A DNA stretch of 64,000 nucleotides from Tethya wilhelma (lineage: Eukaryota > Porifera > Demospongiae > Tethyida > Tethyidae). Both the position numbers and the translations under genes were made by a program. This document shows positions 23,967-35,226 of the stretch, piece by piece. A model generated the notes under the pieces. That model saw only the letters and a list, made by a program, of their open reading frames with translations, was not told the DNA's origin and searched no databases. Each line of letters starts with the position of its first letter. Within the stretch, counting starts at the first letter, position 1. The stretch is taken from positions 2,555,327-2,619,326 of the forward strand of contig CAXIPT010000004.1 in the NCBI GenBank assembly GCA_964030475.1. Reading direction: 5' to 3'.

Positions 23967-24868
23967 TGTCAGACTCTAGTCTCGCGTGCCAGACCCCCAA
24001 CGAAAAATGGGGGTCTGGGCACCATTGCATACAGGACTTGTAACGGCGGAATGCAATTATTACGTAAGTCGACAACCACACGCCCACGCAACACACAGCG
24101 TGCACTGAAGCACAATGGAGAGCGCTAGCGCTAGCAGTGTCTCTTATAAATGCTATCAGCCATCACTACGGACGTTCCAGGCGTCTTTTCAGCTTGTAAA
24201 ACATTTTAGGGAAGAGACCCTAGCACAGAGACTTCCGTACCTGGTCGGGAGTGACACGAATACGTTCTTGCCATCCGCAAAGGAAAGGATAGCCTTTTCT
24301 TGTTCTGCTTTAAACTTTGTCGAGTGGCAGCCTGTATTTTACAGCTTTCACTTCAATAGCTCATAGTTTTTTACTCAGCTGATCAGTACAGTCAGAAAGC
24401 AAACGTGGGCGAAATTAAATTCCAACGTGACGTCAATGCAATCCTCGAATCTGATTGGCAGCGCCAGTATCTGGCGCTGGTTACAAGTCCTGTATGCAAT
24501 GGTGACCAGACCCCCATTTTTCGTTGGGGGTCTGGCACGCGAGACTAGTCAGACTCGGAGGAAACCCCGCCGGTATCGCGAAGTCTACCCTCCTCGTCAG
24601 CCAGCAATGTTACGCCACGGGTCGTGGACCCCACCCAAGCAGCAGCCTCAACGTCCTCAATGCCATGGTGGCCAATTCGGTCCAAGTTGCTGTGTCATCC
24701 TCCCTAGCAGGGATAATGACGGCCATTGATGCTAGGATCCAGGCAGCTATTGACCGTGGTGCTGGCCAGTCATCAGCTCACGGTGGGGGGTCTGCCACGG
24801 TCCACAGTGGCACCACAGTTTCATCGGTGACGTCATCAACGGGCACTAGTTCTGCATCTGGGATGGAG
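23967..24868 (+). pseudogene. YR element Gag exon 1, split by a MITE
   Basis: The start MSD lies at 23967, then a 572-bp element interrupts, and the frame continues at 24549 (SDSEETPPV...). The undamaged version of this exon lies at 51695-52117 on the minus strand. It encodes a Ser/Thr-rich stretch and a short helical segment (NVLNAMVANSVQVAVSS) that could be a multimerisation helix. It probably joins the second Gag exon near 26061. Confidence 0.65.
23977..24548. mobile_element. MITE with 7-bp target duplication inside the Gag exon
   Basis: Inverted termini of nearly 69 bp that start CTAGTCTCGCGTGCCAGACC and contain two nested GGGGGTCTGG palindromes. It is flanked by the 7-bp direct duplication TCAGACT (23970-23976 and 24549-24555). 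The empty site is preserved in the other copy at about 52110. No transposase is encoded. Confidence 0.9.
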
Positions 24869-25079
24869 TAAGTTGCTCTTTACTAGTGTTTTGTGCGGTG
24901 TAGGTAGCCATATAGCTAGTCTGGCGGTTTTGGCCGACCTGGCAGCCTCCACCAGCCCATCTCCATTCTAATCTATAGAATGTGATATTGCGGGGCTGGC
25001 TGGGGGGAGGTAGGCCAACCGTCAGAAGCCATAGCGGCTTGAGCTAGAGGGTATATAGCAGGCAACCAAGCAGCACTAG

Positions 25080-25800
25080 AGCACAGGGGCTTCTACCACA
25101 AAGCAAGAAGTAGCAGCAAGACTATAGGAAGCAGTGGCAGGCCTGTACATACAGAGCCCACTGAAGCAAAAGGCAGCCAGATTAGCATGCAGTCTACTGA
25201 AGAAAAAGGCAAGCAGATTAGCAGTATAGCAGGCATATGCCGAGTAATGAAGCAGGGGCAGGCTCATAGAGCCCACTGAAGCAGGCAGAGCAACAGTATA
25301 GCAGGTATACGCTGAGTCATGAAGCAATAGCAGGCTCATAGAGCCACTGAAGCAGAAGGCAGGCATGCAGATCAACAGTGTCATGAAGCAGGGGCAGGCT
25401 CATAGAGCCCACTGAAGCAGAAAGCAGGCAGATCAGCAGTATAGCAGGCGGCAGGAAGCAGTGGCAGGCTCATAGAGCCCACTGAAGCAGAAAGCAGGCA
25501 GATCAGCAGTATAGCAGAAGCAGTGGCAGGCTCATAGAGCCCACTGAAGCAGAAGGCAGGCAGATCAGCAGTATAGCCGGCGGCAGGAAGCAGTGGCAGG
25601 CTCATATATAGAGCCCACTGAAGCAGAAGGCACGCAGATCAGCAGTACAGCAGGCATACGCTGAGGCAGGAAGCAGTGGCAGGCTCATATAGAGCCCACT
25701 GAAGCAGAAGGCGGGCAGATCAGCAATACAGCAGGCATATACTGAGTCAGGAAACAGGTGCAGGCTCATAGAGCCCACCGGTGCTGGCTATATATACATG
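25080..25800. repeat. Minisatellite in the YR element
   Basis: About ten degenerate units of roughly 60-80 nt built on GGCAGGCTCATAGAGCCCAC and TGAAGCAGAAGGCAGGCAGA. The inverted copy lies at about 50930-51600. Long antisense open frames here result from the repeat and are not genes. Confidence 0.85.
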
Positions 25801-26060
25801 TGTGCAGGCATGCAAGCTCGTACAAAGATATAGCCGGGCACTGAGGCCGGAAGGCAGCCAGTGGCCAGCCTACTGGGACAAGCAGGCTGTAGCAAAAAAA
25901 AAAAAAAAGAAAAAAAAAGCCATGGTGCTCAGAAGGAACTTGGGCTGCACGCCCACACTCATGCATGTAGCATGAATGCATGCAGGCACATGCAGGGAGA
26001 TTGGGTGGGCAATACCGATAACTGCAATGGTTGCAGATATAATATTGTGTTTCCTGTTTA

Positions 26061-26983
26061 TAGGAACACGTCTAGGCCTCCTTCCCCCAGCAAGTTCCCT
26101 GCTGCTATCCTGCAGTGCTCCCACTTCCAGTGGGTCTGGGGCAGTGCTATTAGCAGGTTCAAGCACCAGCACAACTGTCTCCTCAGCATTGAGTTCCCCT
26201 CTCATGTCGCTAGTGGGAGGGGGCGCATCTGGCAGCAAGATAGAACAGTCATGGTCAGGCAGCGCCTCTGGGACTGTGGTTGTGGTACCAGGGGTCCCAG
26301 CCATTAAGAAGTGGCTAGCAGAAAGCATCCTGGCAGGGGAATGTATAGACTTGGCAGAACTCCCACCAGCCAAAGGTCGGAGCAAGAGCTTCACTGGCTT
26401 GATCGAAGGCCAGGTAGTCCTGATGCATGCAACTGAATATTTTCAAGCCAAAAGGCTAATCCCAGATCTGGCAACATGGTTGCAATGCTTCGCCATTTAC
26501 ATGGCAATCCTTACAAGCAAATATCCAGAGAGATCCACCTCGCTGCTGATGTATATGTCAACCATTGCCAGGCTGAGCCAAAAGTTCAAGTGGCCATCGT
26601 GGGTGATCTACGATCACAGTTACCGGCAAGATGCAGCAGAGATGGGCAAGACCGATTGGTCAAAGATTGAGTCAAGTATCCATACTACATGCTTCCATAA
26701 CATGGCCAAAAGTACGGAAGGATGGTGCCACACATGTCACTCAATCGACCATGCTACGGATAATTGTCCTCTGAAGCCGGTACCTGTGGTCCAGGAGCAG
26801 ACAAGAAAGCGCCAGGCTAACCCCTGCTTACCCACCATCCAAGCGGAGCAGTACTATTTGCAAAAAGTACAACAAGTATGAAGGGGATTGCAGTTTTGGC
26901 AGTTCATGCAAGTATCAGCATGTGTGCAGTCGATGCAGAGGCCCTCACCCTGTCTCAAAGTGTTCAAAAGGGGACGAGGCTGC
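26061..26983 (+). pseudogene. YR element Gag exon 2 with zinc-finger tail, frameshifted
   Basis: Reads from about 26061 to a stop at 26881. It contains helical segments (IKKWLAESILAGECIDL, WLQCFAIYMAILTSKYP) and a zinc knuckle CHTCHSIDHATDNC. A second cysteine cluster (CKKYNKYEGDCSFGSSC, then CSRCRGPHPVSKC) continues in another frame to 26985. The normal protein therefore needs a one-base shift near 26850, most simply an indel that kills this copy. Gag proteins of this type bind element RNA. Confidence 0.65.
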
Positions 26984-27105
26984 ATCCTGAAGCCTAGCTG
27001 CGCTGACGGTGGAGCCAGTATACTCTTAGCCAATCGGCGATGATGTCACAAGCTTATGTTACCCAAGCTGTATACATATTTATCATGCTAATATTGTAGC
27101 TTTGC

Positions 27106-28779
27106 ATGGTGCGCTTCCAGCGTACTTGTTATTCAGTTGTTGTGTTATATCAAATTTCAGATGCAAGTTATCAAGGTTATCGTTATCCATACTTAAGTCA
27201 GTTGCTGGCATTGCAGGAGTCATGTCGATCAAGGACTCTTAGTGCAATAATCTTACCTAACAAGCTGTGTGAGATTACAACCCCATTAAAGGTGGCAGTA
27301 TGGGAGGAGGAGCTGAGCAAGCACCCAGACAGTCAGTTTAAAGAGTTTATGGTGTCAGGCTTGTGGCAAGGTTTTCACATAGGCTTTGACGACACTAAAT
27401 GTACCCCTATAAGCTGTCGTAATAATATGATCTCAGCAAGGGATCACCCAGCAGTGATTAATGAGTACCTTGCCACTGAATGCAGCCTAAACCGCATGTG
27501 GAAAGTACCGGAAGATCTTCGCTACCAGCTGCCCGCTCATGTAAGCCCATTTGGTGTGATACCCAAAAAATCAAAGCCAGGCAAGTGGCGTCTCATTGTA
27601 GACCTCTCGTCCCCAGATGGTGCTAGTGTCAATGATGGCATTGACAGGGACATGTGCAGCTTGTCATATGTGTCAATAGATGAGATTGTGGACTGCATTC
27701 TCAAGCTGGGAAAAGGGGCGTTGATGGCAAAAATTGACATCAAGCAAGCGTACCGCAACGTCCCAGTGCACCCAGCAGATCGGTTGTTGCTAGCAGTCCA
27801 ATGGGAAGGAGAGCTGCTCATTGACAAAGTTCTGCCATTTGGTCTGAGGTCAGCCCCTATCATCTTCACAGCGGTAGCTGACACACTGCAGTGGATCATC
27901 CAGTAGAGAGGTGTGGAATTCCTATTCCATTACCTGGATGACTTTATCACGTTGGCCAAAGCACAGAGTGATGACTGTAAGAAGAACCTCAAAATCATTG
28001 CAGGGACCTGTCAGGAAACAGGCACTCCAATTGAGGAGGAAAAAACGGAAGGTCCAACAACCCAGTTGTCCTTTACGGGTATGGAGCTAGATACTGAGGC
28101 ACTGGAAATTAGACTCCCAGCTGACAAGTTGCACCGCCTGAAGGTCATGCTGCAAGACTGGAAAGGCAGAAAAGCAGGCAAGAAGAGAGATCTGCTGTCA
28201 TTGATAGGTCTGCTGCAACATGCAGCAAAAGCAGTAAGGCAAGGGCGATCGTTTGTCCGGCGGCTGATCAACTTATCAATGGTCGTCAGCAATCTGGATC
28301 ACTACATACTACTGAATGCAGCAGCCCGCTTGGACATCTGCTGGTGGTGCCAGTTTGTGGAGTCATGGAACGGGGTGTCCATGCTATTTCGAAAGGGCAA
28401 GCACGATCCTCACTTCCTAGTGACCTCAGATGTGTCGGGTTCATGGGGGTGCGGTGCACTTTACAATTCATTCTGGTTTCAATTCCCATGGCCCAGAGAT
28501 ATGCAAGACTGCCACATCACAATCAAAGAGTTGATCCCAGTGGTGATAGCAGCAGCAGTGTGGGGAGCAGACTGGTCAGGTAAAGCTGTTCATTTTCAGT
28601 CAGACAACAGTGCTGTGGTGGCAATACTGAACTCAGGTTCAAGCAGGGACAATGAAGTGATGCATCTTATGAGGTGTTTGGCATTCATTGCCGGCAAGCA
28701 TAACTTTGTATTCTCAGCCTCCCACATTAGTGGTATAGATAATGTCCTGGCTGATGCTCTCTCTCGAGAGACAATGTAG
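27106..28779 (+). pseudogene. YR element reverse transcriptase-RNase H, interrupted by TAG
   Basis: RT motifs are present in order: FGVIPKKSKPGKWRLIVDLS, AKIDIKQAYRNVPVHP, LPFGLRSAP, then the catalytic YLDD in FHYLDDF. RNase H follows with TSDVSGSWGCGAL, HITIKELIPV, FQSDNSAVV and NVLADALSRE. A TAG at 27904-27906 falls between the LPFGLRSAP helix and YLDD, with the frame otherwise open on both sides. It is probably a CAG or TGG to TAG change. The element would copy RNA into DNA if this stop were absent. Confidence 0.85.
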
Positions 28780-29902
28780 TTTACTTTCAATCCAACTATC
28801 CCCAGGCGCAAGTCTCTCCATCCCAAATTCCACCAGCACTAGTGGAGTTATTGGTCATCAGCAAGCCAGACTGGACCTCTCAAGCTTGGATGAAGCTGTG
28901 GAGTTCTATTTTCGCAACTCCCTAGCTCCCTCAACACAGCGCACATACTCGTCAGCCAAGAACGGATATACTCAATTTTGTGCCAAGTTTAATTTCACTG
29001 TCCTACCCGTAACTGAGCAGCAGCTGTGTCAATACGTCTCCTTTCTGGCATCCGAAGGGGTGTCACATGTCTCAATCAAGTGTTACCTCTCTGCTCTCCG
29101 TCACCTACAGATCACTCACAATTTGGGCGATCCTCGCATTTGCGACATGGCAAAACTAGAAGGAGTGCTCCGGGGCATTAAATCCCACCAGGCAAAACAG
29201 CCAAAGCAAGGGCGTATTCGTCTACCAATTACTCCCGACATTCTACTGCAGATTCGGGCAATCTGGGAGAGTGGTGCATCGAACCCAGATTACATGATGC
29301 TGTGGGCAGCAGTATGCACCTGCTTCTTCAGATTTCTGCGTTCTGGGGAGATCACAGTTCCCACAGACTCAGCTTATGATCCCCAGGCTCATTTATCATT
29401 TTCCGATGTTAGCATTGATGACGTAGCAAACCCTCAGGTTATGCAGCTGAGGTTGAAACAATCAAAAACAGATCCATTCCGGGCTGGAGTGGACATTTTT
29501 ATCGGCAGGACAAGCAGCAGTCTCTGCCCAGTTGCTGCAGTGCTAGCATATTTAGTGGTCCGCGGAAACAAACCTGGTTTCCTGTTTCAATTTGCAGACG
29601 GCAGGCTTCTAACCAAAGGCAGGTTTATATCTGGTGTAAGAGATGCTCTAAAGGTAGCAGGTATTGACCACAGTAAATATGCCGGCCACTCATTTCGTAT
29701 CGGGGCGGCAACCACGGCTAATAGGTGTGGGATTGAAGATTCAGTCATTAAGATGCTTGGTCGCTGGGATAGTTCAGCCTACCAGCAGTATATCCGGATA
29801 CCGCGGAGCAGTCTGGCCAGTGTTTCAGCCCTGATCGGGGCAGCATCTACAACATCAGAAGCTGGAGGGTCAGCGACGGCATCTATAGTGCAAAGGCCTT
29901 AA
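28742..29902 (+). CDS. YR element tyrosine recombinase
   Basis: 386 codons, overlapping the end of RNase H by 38 nt in another frame. It has the phage-integrase fold signature. The N-terminal SAM-like region is TQRTYSSAKNGYTQFC. Catalytic Arg lies in FLRSGEI, the HxxR box in GHSFRIGAAT, and the nucleophile Tyr in YQQYIRIP. It would insert the circular DNA intermediate without an endonuclease. This frame is intact, and the true start may lie downstream of the first ATG. Confidence 0.88.
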   Translation: MSWLMLSLERQCSLLSIQLSPGASLSIPNSTSTSGVIGHQQARLDLSSLDEAVEFYFRNSLAPSTQRTYSSAKNGYTQFCAKFNFTVLPVTEQQLCQYVSFLASEGVSHVSIKCYLSALRHLQITHNLGDPRICDMAKLEGVLRGIKSHQAKQPKQGRIRLPITPDILLQIRAIWESGASNPDYMMLWAAVCTCFFRFLRSGEITVPTDSAYDPQAHLSFSDVSIDDVANPQVMQLRLKQSKTDPFRAGVDIFIGRTSSSLCPVAAVLAYLVVRGNKPGFLFQFADGRLLTKGRFISGVRDALKVAGIDHSKYAGHSFRIGAATTANRCGIEDSVIKMLGRWDSSAYQQYIRIPRSSLASVSALIGAASTTSEAGGSATASIVQRP

Positions 29903-30254
29903 GGGACCAAGCTCAGTGAGTCAATTAACAAGGTACTGTCTTCAGTGTGTTAATTAGGTCATTATTAATTTTAATTTCCTAGTTGTTGGTGTGTTAAGTG
30001 TACTTAATTAATTTTTGATATCTTCGGATTAAAGTGCTTTTGCTTTGGGTTCTCTAGGCTAATAAGTTTTATTTCAATTCCTTATTACATTTGTTCAACC
30101 TTGTTGTACTACATCTCTCTTATTATCACATAATAATAATTAAGTGCTTGGGCTCGTATGGTCGGTGTTCAGGGTATACATACCCTTTGTGCTCTCCCAA
30201 GCAAATCATCTGGTTTAATATGGTTATTCAAGTATAACTATCATGGCTAATTGT

Positions 30255-30510
30255 TTATTGGCTAGAAAAGCTAATTACTGGCAAGAGCTTGGGATATGCA
30301 TAGCTGTCACAAAGGGATGCATGCATTGTTGCATAAGCTAGTATGCCTAGCACTTGACCCCATGGGCCTGGCCCTCCCGCCAATCTTTACACATCTTAGG
30401 GCATCAGGTGGAGCAGTGTGTGATGTCTGGTATGCCTGCTTGCAAAGCTATCATATAGCTATTTTATGGCGGCTGGTGGGGCTGGGTCCTGCGACGATCA
30501 CTTGTTAACG
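30255..30510 (+). repeat. Dispersed repeat copy, possible 3' end of the YR element
   Basis: Matches the reverse complement of 14160-14418 over its whole length, starting TTATTGGCTAGAAAAGCTA and ending CGATCACTTGTTA. It sits about 350 bp after the recombinase stop, so it may be the element's terminus. No such sequence is seen at the 5' end. Confidence 0.6.
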
Positions 30511-30615
30511 AAAATTTGGAGCTATACGGTACATGCAATAGGCGCCGCGCGCACTATAATGAGCTGGAAGCGCTTGGTAAGTCCCTTTAGCCCACATTGT
30601 ACTCTTCACCTAATA

Positions 30616-31152
30616 GACCTTTTCCACGCGCACGGGAAAGTAGCGCGAAACAAGTGGAAGTGACGTTTTTGACACGTATGACACAGGCCACGCCCATTGG
30701 TGGGCAAGCGAATGGAATTTTGTACTGGCTGACACTGGAGGCCAAGTTTTAGTTCAAGCTAAAGAGCCTTCTGCTGGAAATAGAAGCAGCAAGCCAGATA
30801 AAACAAGGAGAAGGGTCCATACAAACTTCGAATAGCAACAAATCCGAGAAAATAGCACCACACTACGTAAGATATAGCATGTAAAAGCCATCATGAACTG
30901 GACTTACTCGTGTTTCAGATATATACAAACATTTTGAATGAGCCAACGAGAGTTCTAGTGAAGTATGAGTTAGTTTACAATTACCTGAGAAGCTGGCTGA
31001 AGCGTCCTTTCTCACTGAAGTGCTCTTTTCAAGCTTGGCAGTATCACTACTGTACAAATTTGCTGACCATGGGGCGTGTCTATCGTCACAATTCGTCATA
31101 ACACGTCATGCATCTCATTAAAAATCGCTACTGTTGCCGCGTGGAAAAGGTT
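30616..31152. mobile_element. TA-flanked MITE, copy 1 (GACCTTTTCCACGCG)
   Basis: 537 bp with inverted ends GACCTTTTCCACGCG and CGCGTGGAAAAGGT, flanked by TA. It is about 90% identical by eye to the next element. No coding potential. Confidence 0.85.
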
Positions 31153-31319
31153 TATTGGCTGACAGCTAGTGATGCAATCAGGAAATAGTTTTATACTTAT
31201 AGGAAAAAATTGTTTGTCAGCTGGTACTTAAAGGTGCTTACCGTAAATGTTCTAATTATGGATACACTCTAATTTAAGAACCATTTGCACACATCATAAT
31301 TTTAATGCATCTATTTATA

Positions 31320-31869
31320 GACCTTTTCCACGCGCACGGGAAAGTAGCGCGAAACAAGTGGAAGTGACGTTTTTTTGATACTTTATGATACGTTATGACA
31401 CAGGCCACGCCCATTGGTGGGCAAGCGAATGGAATTTTGTACTGGCTGACACTGGAGGCTAAGTTTAGTGCAACCTCAAGAGCCTTCTACTGGAAATAGA
31501 AGCAGCAAGCCAGATAAAACATGGAGAAGGGTCCATACAAACTTCGAATAGCAACAAATCCGAGAAAATAGCACCACATTACGTAAGAAATAGCATGCAA
31601 AAGCCACCATGAACTGGACTTACTAGTGTTTCAGATCTATACAAACATTTTGAGTGAGCCAACGAGAGTTCTAGTGAAGTATGAGTTAGTCTACAATTAC
31701 CTGAGAAGTTGGCTGGAGCATCCTTCCTCACTGAAGTGCTCTTTTCAAGCTTGGCAGTATCACTACTGCACAAATTTGCCCACCAAGGGGCGTGTCCACC
31801 GTCACAATTCGTCATAACACGTCATGCATCTCATTAAAAAATCGCTACTGTTCCCGCGTGGAAAAGGTC
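31320..31869. mobile_element. TA-flanked MITE, copy 2 (GACCTTTTCCACGCG)
   Basis: Direct-orientation sister of 30616-31152, 167 bp downstream, with the same termini and TA flanks. Differences are scattered, so the two arrived or diverged separately. Confidence 0.85.
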
Positions 31870-32016
31870 TATAGCACCAAGAGCGAATATGAAGTCTAGA
31901 ATCTGGTCCTTATAATTAGAACAACAATTTCGTTCGTGCTTACATTTGTGTAGTTGAATGGTCTAACTGGCTCTCCAAGCATTGTTAGTATGGTAAGATC
32001 AAACATGACTCCAATA

Positions 32017-32128
32017 GACCTTACCCATAGCCGCGCGCGCCTCCACTTGGCGGCAGAATTTGAGCCAACGTGGGAGGTGGCTCAAATTCTGCCGCCAAGT
32101 GGAGGCGCGCGCGGCTATGGGTAAGGTC
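32017..32128. mobile_element. Perfect 51-bp-arm hairpin
   Basis: Arms 32017-32067 and 32078-32128 are exact reverse complements, with a 10-nt loop. They are flanked by TA and begin GACCTTACCC, resembling the ends of the two preceding MITEs. The arms include CCGCGCGCGCCTCC. It lies 222 bp upstream of the EF-hand start codon. Confidence 0.9.
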
Positions 32129-32350
32129 TATTACTAAGACACACTCTAATCTAAGATCCAAAGTGTCCCAGCGTGTTCTCTGTGCTTCCAATTAATGATC
32201 CAAACGAAAAATTGGAAAAAATATTTGGACCCATAATTAGAACATTTACGGTACTACAACTTACACAAATACCCACAACTTCTGTAGTTTTCACTGAGAA
32301 CTTGAAGCCACTACTGCTCCTACAGCCAACTGAAATCAAGCTCTGAAATC

Positions 32351-32896
32351 ATGTCTCAAGCAAACATTGCAATGAAAACAGTCTTCAAGATGCATGGTGT
32401 GCCTCTTGATGGCCGATTCTCCAGGGAAGACTGGGAGAAATATGCCGATTCTACTCGAGATCAGATCAAAAAATTAAATCCAGTCGAGGCTGACAACTTG
32501 CACAAATTGTTCATGGAACTTGCTGATCTGTTTGGCCAGCAAAAGTATGCAAAAGATGGTGGGAAAACCTATTCCGTTCAGGAATTCGAAGCAGTTCGTT
32601 CAGCTTTGTCTCAAAAGGAATTGCCAGAAATAAATCAAAGGATCCATTCAGCTTACTTCAGAGCCATTGACACTGGCAAAGATGGAGTGATACAGAGAAG
32701 TGAATGGTCCAACTACTTGAAGGTTCGCAATACTTACGTTGATGACAATCAGGCCAAAAAATCTTTTGACAGCATCGATACCAACAAAAATGGAGTTCTA
32801 TCTCTGGACGAGTTTGTAGCTTACTCTGTGGATTTCTGGTGTAATTTGGGAGAAAAAAAGGGAAGCAAAGATTTGTATGGAACAGAAAATCTGTAA
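32351..32896 (+). CDS. EF-hand calcium-binding protein (SCP/coelenterazine-binding-like)
   Basis: Single-exon gene of 181 residues. Two C-terminal EF-hand loops are clear: 107-118 (DTGKDGVIQRSE, with Gly at the third ligand position) and 143-154 (DTNKNGVLSLDE, canonical). N-terminal helices (FSREDWEKYAD, FMELADLFGQQ) and a degenerate loop near 67-79 suggest ancestral four-EF-hand architecture. The C-terminal FWCNLGEKKG and LYG fit the calexcitin, sarcoplasmic calcium-binding and coelenterazine-binding family, whose members are about 180-190 residues. It is likely a cytosolic calcium buffer or sensor; a luciferin-binding role is only a possibility. It has no signal peptide. It is the one gene here unrelated to the NLR/FAM193 block. 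Confidence 0.8.
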   Translation: MSQANIAMKTVFKMHGVPLDGRFSREDWEKYADSTRDQIKKLNPVEADNLHKLFMELADLFGQQKYAKDGGKTYSVQEFEAVRSALSQKELPEINQRIHSAYFRAIDTGKDGVIQRSEWSNYLKVRNTYVDDNQAKKSFDSIDTNKNGVLSLDEFVAYSVDFWCNLGEKKGSKDLYGTENL

Positions 32897-33406
32897 CTTC
32901 CAACAGCAAGAAGATCAAGAGTACAATTAATAACTGAAAAAAAAAGATTTTTGAGTTAGGCTAACATGAAATAGTTTTCATTAACAATTGATTTTGCTGC
33001 TTTTAGTTCGCATGTTTGAGAACTTTAGTTTAAATCTAGGCATATTTTCTTCTGAGATTATAATCATTGCTCTTGATACTATACAATTATGGTATAATTT
33101 AAAAATGAACCAACCACATTATAATAGGAATAGATTATTACTTAATAATTGACAATGCATGGATCTGGTTTTTTGTAATATGCACAAATTCTTAATTAGT
33201 ACGTATACTACAACCATTTGTTTAGATCCTAAACAGGATCTTCAGATTCTAAGCATGCATTAATTCATTTAATCCAAGCTCAGAATTTTCTGGATCTTAT
33301 TGAGAATGTCTCTTTAGTGCACATCATGCATAACTCTGTNTTCAAGGCATTGCTAAATGGAATAATGCTCAAATTTTTGAGCACATTAGCCTCAAGCCTA
33401 CACACA

Positions 33407-33445
<39 letters not shown>

Positions 33446-35226
33446 ACACAAAAAAATACATATGACATCACACTATACTATTATTATTGTCAACACAATC
33501 TAAGTAAACTATAAGGCATGCAAGCTGTTTCAACTGTTTTGAAGCAGTATATAGAATAGTCTAGAAGACTAATGGTGGTACAATCACACTTATATAGCTT
33601 CTACTGGCAATACAACCTATAGAAAAATGCATGCATGTTCAGACTTAACAGTACAATCCATGTATGTATTCTTTCTCTCCAGGTTCCTCAATTGATGTAG
33701 CTGTATTGTCAGTTCTTTTTACTGTAGGTTCCAAATGATGTAGGTTCATTGTATGCATTACACTGCTACACTTTTTGGAAGTTATAGAGAGCAAAAGTAC
33801 CATGCACTAGTAGTTTTTAACAAACACTGAATGTTCCTTGCTAGAGATCTAGAAGTAACTTCCCCACAAATGATAGTAGCAGACTATAAATAACATAATA
33901 TGTCACTAAATTTAAACACATCTAATTTTAACGGCTGTACAAGTGAACTATATGGATAGAATATGCATGCAAGTACTACTATAAGGAGCACACATGTTAT
34001 TATATGCATTCTTCCATCTGCATTGAATCAGAAAAAAGAAACAAAACAAAACAATCTAGCTATAGTTAATTACTAGGAAAACGATCAATCTAAACCACCA
34101 TACAACAAAGCCCAAAATGGTATCTGGTGTAGATGGCATGCACAAAAACTCAAACAGTTCATTTCCCAATGCATAAAATTTTCTACTTGACTGTACACGG
34201 TGCAAACCAGAAACACAAATTGACAGAATATGATCTCAACTCAGTATCAAGGGCTGTCTCGTGGTAAACCTTACAAGTTTAAGAATTTTCTAAAGGAAGC
34301 CTTGATTCTGGTCTGGCATGGTTCTTGAGCAGCCTCACAAGATGATTTAATTGAAGAAACCTTAGTATATATGTTCTAAACTGTTAGCAAGGAGTGGTTA
34401 GTTATAGAACGTTAGGCAGGGCTGCATTTTCTGGGTTACTTGTAGAGACAAATATCTGTTGCTAAGGATTAGAAGCTAGACTTCAATAGTCCTTTTCGTT
34501 TAACTCAAAAGAATTTAAATTGTATTATTGTATTGTACTACATGCTTGGCCTCTTTCATAAAGGCCTTTTTAGGTAGCTGTGACTACAGTAACTATGAAA
34601 AATGAAAGCACTGCTGGTGCACAAGCCTCAGCACACTCAACTATAGTGCACTTGTAAAAGAGTTAAATTATCACAAGTCATATCTACATGACCTGTATAG
34701 TATGGGTATATATGATCAAGAAACGTAATGCACCTATATTTTATATAGGCCGCCCAATTAAGTTATAGCCTAGTCCCCAAGCTAGGCCCACAGGTTGGCT
34801 GCATAACTCTGTGATGAAGTAGCACAAGACATACTGCAAGATATAATATTATAGGCTACTGAACTATAGCTAACTAGTTGAGCTATGCTAACTATATTAT
34901 AATGACTCATAGTAAAGTGGCTAATATGCACTGGCCATGACAGAACGCTCAGCTGTTGTCAGATACTGTGGCTATTTAGCATGCAAAGTCTAGCTGGGCT
35001 ACTTCAACCATAATCTAATAGACTATGCCTAAACAGTATTACTATATTCAGTAACCCAGCTTGCATCATAGCTAGATATTATCCTATCAGTGCTTGCTTA
35101 AGCTTAGATAGGCTGTGGGCCACACAAGGAACAACTACCAGGCGGCTTGAAAGATAATTACAGATGAACAACAACAACAAAAAAGGATATTAAAAAAAAA
35201 AAGCGAACAATTGCCCATCAAGTCTG
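32897..35226. other. Intergenic, AT-rich, no gene recognised
   Basis: Contains a (CA)n microsatellite (about 33405-33447), a single N at 33340, a truncated copy of the AGTCCTTTTCG MITE near 34493, and a Helentron-end-like motif (CACTGCTGGTGCACAAGCCT) near 34588. A-rich runs at 35175-35210 precede the truncated NLR. Open frames are short and low-complexity. Confidence 0.6.

Larger units (their letters stand above)
23752..30510 (+). mobile_element. DIRS/Ngaro-type tyrosine-recombinase retrotransposon
   Basis: It contains a Gag-like protein, RT-RNase H and a tyrosine recombinase in that order, the defining set of YR retrotransposons. The 5' border near 23752 is set by a second, inverted copy whose homology ends at 52383. 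The 3' border is uncertain, between 30000 and 30510. A non-coding region with GC-rich minisatellite (25080-25800) lies in an intron of the Gag gene. Three lesions are visible: a 572-bp MITE inside the first Gag exon, a frameshift near 26850 and an in-frame TAG at 27904. The copy is therefore probably dead. Confidence 0.82.

Noticed and set aside
25076..25605. Antisense open frames of 74-102 codons rich in Ser, Leu and Ala
   Set aside because: They lie wholly within the minisatellite and repeat with its unit. They have no start context or domain.
25870..26394. 174-codon minus-strand open frame opposite the Gag gene
   Set aside because: Shadow of the sense Gag frame. The sense strand has the zinc knuckles and lies in element order.
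30296..30508. Conserved 70-71-codon open frame in both dispersed repeat copies (also 14162-14377)
   Set aside because: Amino-acid similarity only mirrors near-identical DNA of a repeat. There is no recognisable domain and no sign of codon-level constraint.
33280..33514. Open frames over the (CA)n tract
   Set aside because: Low-complexity Cys/Val or Thr/His repeats produced by the microsatellite, with an N inside.
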